DNA from: an uncultured Collinsella sp.
GTDB taxonomy: Bacteria > Actinomycetota > Coriobacteriia > Coriobacteriales > Coriobacteriaceae
Length of the DNA stretch: 63,915 bases
Reading direction: 5' to 3'
NCBI GenBank assembly: GCA_900757595.1
Contig: CAAEOL010000048.1
Span: forward strand, 1 to 63,915
Part shown: positions 60,151 to 63,915 of the stretch, piece after piece
Layout: each line of letters starts with the position of its first letter
Position numbering within the stretch: position 1 is the stretch's first letter
Position numbers and translations under genes: made by a program
Notes under the pieces: model-generated
Seen by the model: the letters and a program-made list of their open reading frames with translations, nothing else
What the model was told of the DNA's origin: nothing
Database searches by the model: none

Positions 60151-61035
60151 TTATTTACCCGTGTTAGCAGACGGGTTATGCGAGGGGACGACGACCTTGG
60201 ACGGTTGCACGAGCGACTCCTCGTGCGCGGCAACCGCGGGGACGCTTGCCCCATCGCTTTTAGCCTTGGTGGATTCGGAACGTGCGATCTCCTCATCGAG
60301 GGCATCGATATCGGCGTCCTCGACCACGGCGTTGAGCGACTCAAAGACACGGTTCTTAAGGAGCGCGGTATGCACACCCTCGGTGAGGTCGTGCAGCTTC
60401 TTAAAAGCGCGCTCGAGCTTGGCGTCGCGCTCATCATCGGAGGTATCCATGCCGAGCATACTCACGAGAACCTGCTCAAACATCGAAGACTCGCGGTTTG
60501 CCGACGATACGTACTGACGCAGGTTGCGCGGCTCAATGTGGAAGCGCGACAGCTCCGAGCAGTAACGGATAATCGGGAAATCTCTGCCATCGACGAGCTC
60601 TCGGTTCTGCGGGCTCTTGATGATGCGGATAAGATCGTTCTCGGCAAGGGAGCGGATAAACGAAATCTCAACACCGAGCATGTCGGGGATCGTCTCGATG
60701 GGGTGCAGCTTTTGCTTGGTCTCCTTGGGCTCCGTCTTAAGCGGAACATCGGACAGAAGACCCACCTCGTAAGCCAAAGTGGACAGGTCCGTTGCGTTTT
60801 CCAAGCGCTGCTTAATGACGTTGAGCGGCATGTAGCGGGTCTTCTGCAGGTGCAGGATGACCTCGAGACGGTCAACGTCTTCCTTGGAGTACTGGCGATA
60901 CCCCTTAGGCGTACGATGAGGGGTGATGAGCCCCTCATCTTCTAGAAATCTAATTTTTGAGTTCGATAGATCGGGGTATGCGCCTCGAAGTAGGTTGACG
61001 ACTTGGCCGATACTCAGAAAGTTGCGTTCGGCCAT
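60151..61035 (-). CDS. MerR-family regulator, FtsR-like
   Basis: The 294-residue protein has an N-terminal MerR winged helix (SIGQVVNLLRGAYPDLSNSKIRFLEDEGLI in parts, then RTPKGYRQYSKEDVDRLEVI) and a long C-terminal part without a known ligand motif. The SKIRFLEDEGLI pattern and location directly after an FHA gene match FtsR of Corynebacteriales, an activator of ftsZ. A target in this organism cannot be inferred from the window. The C-terminal end is rich in Ser/Ala/Val and probably disordered. Confidence 0.88.
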   Translation of the reverse strand: MAERNFLSIGQVVNLLRGAYPDLSNSKIRFLEDEGLITPHRTPKGYRQYSKEDVDRLEVILHLQKTRYMPLNVIKQRLENATDLSTLAYEVGLLSDVPLKTEPKETKQKLHPIETIPDMLGVEISFIRSLAENDLIRIIKSPQNRELVDGRDFPIIRYCSELSRFHIEPRNLRQYVSSANRESSMFEQVLVSMLGMDTSDDERDAKLERAFKKLHDLTEGVHTALLKNRVFESLNAVVEDADIDALDEEIARSESTKAKSDGASVPAVAAHEESLVQPSKVVVPSHNPSANTGK

Positions 61036-61038
61036 TAC

Positions 61039-61473
61039 CTACTCACCGGTTTCGATGCGCTCCGGCGTGCTCTCGTGGTAGATGAGCGTGAACGTACCGA
61101 TCTGAACGGAAGAGCCGTCGTGCAGCGGAGCACCGTTGACGATGGCGCCGTCGACCCAGGTACCGTTGAGCGAGCCCAGATCCTCAATACGGGCGCCCAG
61201 GCCCTCACGAATAATGCGTGCGTGGCTGCGCGACACGGTCATGTCGTTGAGGAAGATACCGTTCGCGGGATCGCGGCCGATCGTGGTCACGTTGTCTTCG
61301 AGCTCAAAGGCAGCGCCAGTCTGCGGTCCCTTGACGATAGACAAGACGGGAGCAGTGATGTGCACGTTGGCCATGAGGTCGGGAACGGTGACATCGCTCG
61401 AAGGAACACGGAAAACGCAGGTAGCGTCCGCAGTCTTATCGTTCTGAGGCATATTGTTAACCTTGTTGTCCAT
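61039..61473 (-). CDS. GarA/OdhI-like FHA protein
   Basis: The 144-residue protein has an FHA domain (GRDPANGIFLNDMTVSRSHA at 66-85 and DLGSLNGTWV at 98-107) and an N-terminal segment TADATCVFR at 14-22. The latter lines up with the ETTSVFR phosphoacceptor motif of GarA/OdhI, keeping one threonine (Thr18). In those proteins phosphorylation by PknB-type kinases causes self-binding and releases 2-oxoglutarate dehydrogenase and glutamate enzymes. FHA-MerR order matches Mycobacterium garA-Rv1828. The kinase is not in the window. Confidence 0.9.
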   Translation of the reverse strand: MDNKVNNMPQNDKTADATCVFRVPSSDVTVPDLMANVHITAPVLSIVKGPQTGAAFELEDNVTTIGRDPANGIFLNDMTVSRSHARIIREGLGARIEDLGSLNGTWVDGAIVNGAPLHDGSSVQIGTFTLIYHESTPERIETGE

Positions 61474-61538
61474 GACAACCCCTATCTAACGCGGCCACGC
61501 CGCAATAAATGTACTGTACGTAATCATACCCCAACGAC

Positions 61539-62243
61539 TTAGTCTTCGATTTCGGGGTTAAGAAAGTCGATGTCCTCGTCCTCGGGATGCGCGATGGCCT
61601 GTTTAATGGCCACCCCTCCCTTAATGGAATAGATGACAGCGGTGAGCATGGAGAAGATGACGCCGCCGTATACAAAGAAGATGCCGAGAGGCACCGAGCT
61701 GCCGTTGAGGCCCGGGAATGCTGTGAACGTGGCGGGCAGCAGATGCCAGCCGTCGATGACGGGGAACCCAAGCAGCATGAGCGAGAAGCCGGTCATAAGT
61801 AGCGCCGTGGCAATCTTGCCGGGAAAGACGACGTCGATGGGACGACGGTGATAATGGCGCACGATGAGCGTGCCGATGCCCAGGTAGATATCGCGGCCGA
61901 TAATGAGCACGCAGACCCAGATGGGAAGCTCGCCGCGGACCACGAGACCCAGCACGCCGGTAAACAGCAGCGCACGGTCACAGATGGGATCCATAACCTT
62001 GCCGAGCCATGAGACTGTTTTGGTCATGCGGGCAATCTGACCGTCCATCCAATCGGTGATGGCCGCGATGGCATAGATGACAATGGCGACGACACGGTTG
62101 TTGTCCGTCACAAACAGGTACAGGAAGACGAGCGTGAGGATCAGGCGCGTAAAGGTGATGAAATTGGAGATCGTAAAGATCTTATTCGACGGGTAATCGG
62201 AAGTGCCGATAAGCTCCTTTTTGATCTTCTTCTTGATGCCCAC
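61539..62243 (-). CDS. CDP-alcohol phosphatidyltransferase (second PgsA-like enzyme)
   Basis: The 234-residue membrane protein has the signature ITDWMDGQIARMTKTVSWLGKVMDPICDR (in parts), with D-x2-DG-x2-AR intact, and five to six hydrophobic helices. It transfers phosphatidyl from CDP-diacylglycerol to an alcohol such as glycerol phosphate, inositol phosphate or another lipid (cardiolipin synthesis). GTG at 62243 has GGGGGAG upstream; an ATG at 62369 is not supported. In Mycobacterium pgsA2 lies near garA and the FtsR gene, matching the layout here. Confidence 0.88.
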   Translation of the reverse strand: MGIKKKIKKELIGTSDYPSNKIFTISNFITFTRLILTLVFLYLFVTDNNRVVAIVIYAIAAITDWMDGQIARMTKTVSWLGKVMDPICDRALLFTGVLGLVVRGELPIWVCVLIIGRDIYLGIGTLIVRHYHRRPIDVVFPGKIATALLMTGFSLMLLGFPVIDGWHLLPATFTAFPGLNGSSVPLGIFFVYGGVIFSMLTAVIYSIKGGVAIKQAIAHPEDEDIDFLNPEIED

Positions 62244-62371
62244 AGGACTCCCCCGCTGGTAAACGACAAAACTTTCGATACTATACCCGTTCTGGCGATG
62301 TCTATCCAGCGTAAGCATAGAGAGTCCAGACATATGGAGGATGCTACTGGGTTGTGCGGGATTCTGCATTT

Positions 62372-62428
62372 GTGTACATCAGCCTCCAAATATGACATTA
62401 TTCGGCATCTTTGATGGCTGATGTACAC
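62372..62428. repeat. 13-bp perfect inverted repeat with 31-base spacer
   Basis: GTGTACATCAGCC (62372-62384) is the reverse complement of 62416-62428. It lies between the phosphatidyltransferase gene and the G+C-rich transporter. It could be an operator pair, a remnant terminal repeat, or a hairpin; the right arm is followed by GTTTTG. Confidence 0.7.
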
Positions 62429-62585
62429 GTTTTGATTCGGTGATTACACCGATCGGGAAAGTTGTTGCCTTAAGCAAATTAATCATGATGTGCGGGTCGA
62501 GAAGGGTTGGCGCCAAAAGAACCCAACGGCCGTTACGGCTTCGTTAGAAACGCGCCCCACCATGGATGGTGAACCCGAAAGGTAA

Positions 62586-62618
62586 GGCGCGCGGGCACGG
62601 TGGCTCGGCCCGCGCGCC
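62586..62618 (+). promoter_or_regulatory. G+C hairpin just before the transporter ribosome-binding site
   Basis: GGCGCGCGGGC (62586-62596) pairs perfectly with 62608-62618. It ends a few bases before GAGAAAGGA, the ribosome-binding site of the ATPase gene, and could gate translation or be a terminator-like attenuator without a T run. Confidence 0.5.
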
Positions 62619-62639
62619 CGGAAGAGAAAGGATAAACCC

Positions 62640-63368
62640 ATGGGTTACATGCTCGAGACGCGCGGGCTCACCAAGCGCTTCGGCCGCGGCGACCAGGCGC
62701 AGGACGCCGTGGCCGACGTGAGCCTTCATATCCGCGAGGGCGAGGTGTACGGGCTGCTCGGTCCCAACGGCGCCGGCAAGTCGACAACGCTCAAGATGAT
62801 CTGCGGGATGCTGCGGCCGACGGCCGGGGAGATTCTCTTTGCCGGCCACGCCTGGCGCCGCGAGGACCTCTACGCAATCGGCAGCCTCATCGAGGAGGCG
62901 CCGCTCTACCCCAACCTCACCGCGCGCGAGAACCTGCGCGTGCGCACCACGCTGCTGGGCCTTCCCGAGAGCCGCATAGATGAGGTGCTCGCCGCCGTGG
63001 ACCTCGCGGACACCGGGAAGAAGCGCGCCGGGCGCTTCTCGATGGGCATGCGGCAGCGCCTTGGGCTCGCGCTGGCGCTGATCGCCCGGCCACGCCTGCT
63101 CGTGCTCGACGAGCCCACCAACGGCCTCGACCCCATCGGCATCGAGGAGCTGCGCGACCAGATCCGCGGCTTCGCTGCGGCGGGTACGACGGTAATCGTC
63201 TCGAGCCACATCCTCTCCGAGGTGCAGCAGATGGCGGACACCATCGGCATCATCTGCGGGGGGCGCCTCGCCTACGAGGATGCGCTTCGTCCCGGGCAGG
63301 ACCTCGAGGAACTCTTCATGAGCTTCTGCCGGGAAGGGCGACAAGCAAGCGGGGAGGTGGCGGCATGA
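62640..63368 (+). CDS. ABC transporter ATP-binding protein, lantibiotic-protection (LanF) type
   Basis: The 242-residue ATPase has Walker A GPNGAGKS (41-48), signature FSMGMRQR (133-140), Walker B LLVLDEP and switch His190. At the Q-loop position it reads IGSLIEEAPLYPNLT, with glutamate instead of glutamine; this E-loop is a known mark of LanF proteins in lantibiotic self-protection transporters. GAAAGGA precedes ATG. Codon use is much more G+C-rich than in the rest of the window, suggesting transfer. The stop overlaps the permease start by four bases (ATGA). Confidence 0.9.
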   Translation: MGYMLETRGLTKRFGRGDQAQDAVADVSLHIREGEVYGLLGPNGAGKSTTLKMICGMLRPTAGEILFAGHAWRREDLYAIGSLIEEAPLYPNLTARENLRVRTTLLGLPESRIDEVLAAVDLADTGKKRAGRFSMGMRQRLGLALALIARPRLLVLDEPTNGLDPIGIEELRDQIRGFAAAGTTVIVSSHILSEVQQMADTIGIICGGRLAYEDALRPGQDLEELFMSFCREGRQASGEVAA

Positions 63369-63915
63369 CGGGCGAGAAAGGCGGCCTGCTCGCGGCCCTG
63401 CGCGCCGAGGCCCTGAAGTCGCGCCACGCGGCACCGGTTCGCCTGGCCGTGCTCATGGCGCTTCCGATGCCGCTGCTCGGCGCGATGCCCTACCGGGGCG
63501 TGCAGATCTTCGGCGCGTGGAACTACTGGTACGCGCTCTTCCTGCCCGTGTGTCTCTCGCTCGTGGTGGCGTGCGTCGCGCGGGCGGACGCTCGCACGCG
63601 GATGCGGGGGCTTCTGGGCCTGGGCTTCCCGCTTGGGCGCGCCTGGTGGGCCAAGGCGCTCTGGTGCCTCGCGCTCTGCACGCTCTCGAACCTCGTGGTC
63701 CTCGGCATCTACCTCGCGGGATCGGCGTTCTCCTCGCAGGGCCTCACGGCCACGGGCACGCTCACGATGCTCCTCTGCGCGCTCGTCAACACGGTGACCG
63801 TGGCGTGGATGATCCCCGCAGGGCTCTTCCTCACGGCGCGGCTCGGCATGCTCGCGGGCATCTTCTGCCCGCTTGCCACGCAGCTCGTGGGTGGGTTCGC
63901 CTGGTCGTTGGTGCC
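63365..63915 (+). CDS. ABC transporter permease, LanE/MutE type (partial)
   Basis: An open frame from ATG 63365 runs off the window after 183 codons with no stop. It begins MTGEKGGLLAALRAEALKSR, the cytoplasmic lead-in typical of LanE/LanG permeases, followed by hydrophobic segments (VLMALPMPLLGAM; YALFLPVCLSLVVACVA; ALCTLSNLVVLGIYLAG; CALVNTVTVAWMIPAGLF). It overlaps the ATPase gene by ATGA, indicating a coupled complex. It is very G+C-rich. A second permease may lie beyond the window. Confidence 0.85.
   Translation, partial: MTGEKGGLLAALRAEALKSRHAAPVRLAVLMALPMPLLGAMPYRGVQIFGAWNYWYALFLPVCLSLVVACVARADARTRMRGLLGLGFPLGRAWWAKALWCLALCTLSNLVVLGIYLAGSAFSSQGLTATGTLTMLLCALVNTVTVAWMIPAGLFLTARLGMLAGIFCPLATQLVGGFAWSLV

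Larger units (their letters stand above)
62244..62639. other. Intergenic boundary before the ABC transporter pair
   Basis: Almost 400 bases without a credible gene. It contains a 13-bp inverted repeat at 62372-62428 and a perfect 11-bp G+C hairpin at 62586-62618. From about 62500 onwards base composition changes from about 60% to near 70% G+C. A promoter for the plus-strand transporter must lie here but I could not identify it. Confidence 0.5.

Noticed and set aside
62544..63434. 296-codon minus-strand open frame opposite the LanF-like ATPase
   Set aside because: It is the complementary shadow of a very G+C-rich gene; the plus-strand frame carries all ABC ATPase motifs.

Overview
The window is a gene-dense stretch of bacterial chromosome, about 60% G+C, and looks like a Coriobacteriia genome, most likely Collinsella or a close relative. 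The evidence is a mixed Actinobacteria/Firmicutes gene set: an actinobacterial-type integration host factor next to gmk-rpoZ, a GarA-like FHA protein beside an FtsR-like MerR regulator and a second CDP-alcohol phosphatidyltransferase, together with Firmicutes-like neighbourhoods (lepA-hemW-dnaJ-mtaB-phoH-ybeY-dgkA-era-recO; ftsK-rimO-pgsA-cinA-recA-recX-rny-spoVS-miaB). SOS boxes are of the GAAC-N4-GTTC type. The genus call is inference; no rRNA gene is present to settle it.

Layout. 1-4800: the tail of an unknown gene, a phosphotransferase and adhE on the minus strand, a 650-bp element carrying a truncated RAYT transposase between perfect 26-bp inverted repeats, and rpmB. 5121-10573: a pyrimidine operon pyrR-pyrB-pyrC-pyrK-pyrD-pyrF with a structured leader; pyrE and carAB are absent from it. 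10813-13223: mihF-gmk-rpoZ-thiI. 13437-17891: comEA-comEC-holA-rpsT (DNA uptake and clamp loading). 17988-29481: lepA-dusB-hemW-dnaJ-dnaJ-mtaB-phoH-ybeY-dgkA-era-recO (translation quality control, ribosome maturation, chaperones). The first dnaJ product has its C-terminal substrate-binding region cut short and replaced by membrane segments. 29620-34460: rpsO, pnp, rnj. 34462-43955: ftsK, a RodZ-like protein, yajQ, rimO, pgsA, cinA, recA, recX. 44213-50903: rny, an uncharacterised GHKL ATPase, spoVS, miaB, miaA, hflX. 50888-53792: a membrane acyltransferase-like gene and lexA face a LysM/transmembrane gene of YneA type across three SOS boxes, followed by nrdR and dut. 54187-62243: mostly minus strand, with a glycolipid glycosyltransferase, a NlpC/P60 hydrolase, apt, ftsR-like, garA-like and pgsA-like genes; trxB and a DUF1836 gene are on the plus strand. 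62640-end: a much more G+C-rich pair of ABC transporter genes resembling lantibiotic self-protection LanF/LanE, cut by the window end.

Most of the window is vertically inherited core machinery for nucleotide synthesis, DNA uptake and repair, tRNA modification, RNA decay and envelope growth. RNase J, PNPase and RNase Y, three central RNA-decay enzymes, lie within 16 kb of each other. The accessory signals are the RAYT element, three long hairpin repeats that share a core but have different self-complementary arms (32344, 53810, 54070), the membrane-anchored DnaJ, the GHKL ATPase, and the LanFE-like import at the right edge.
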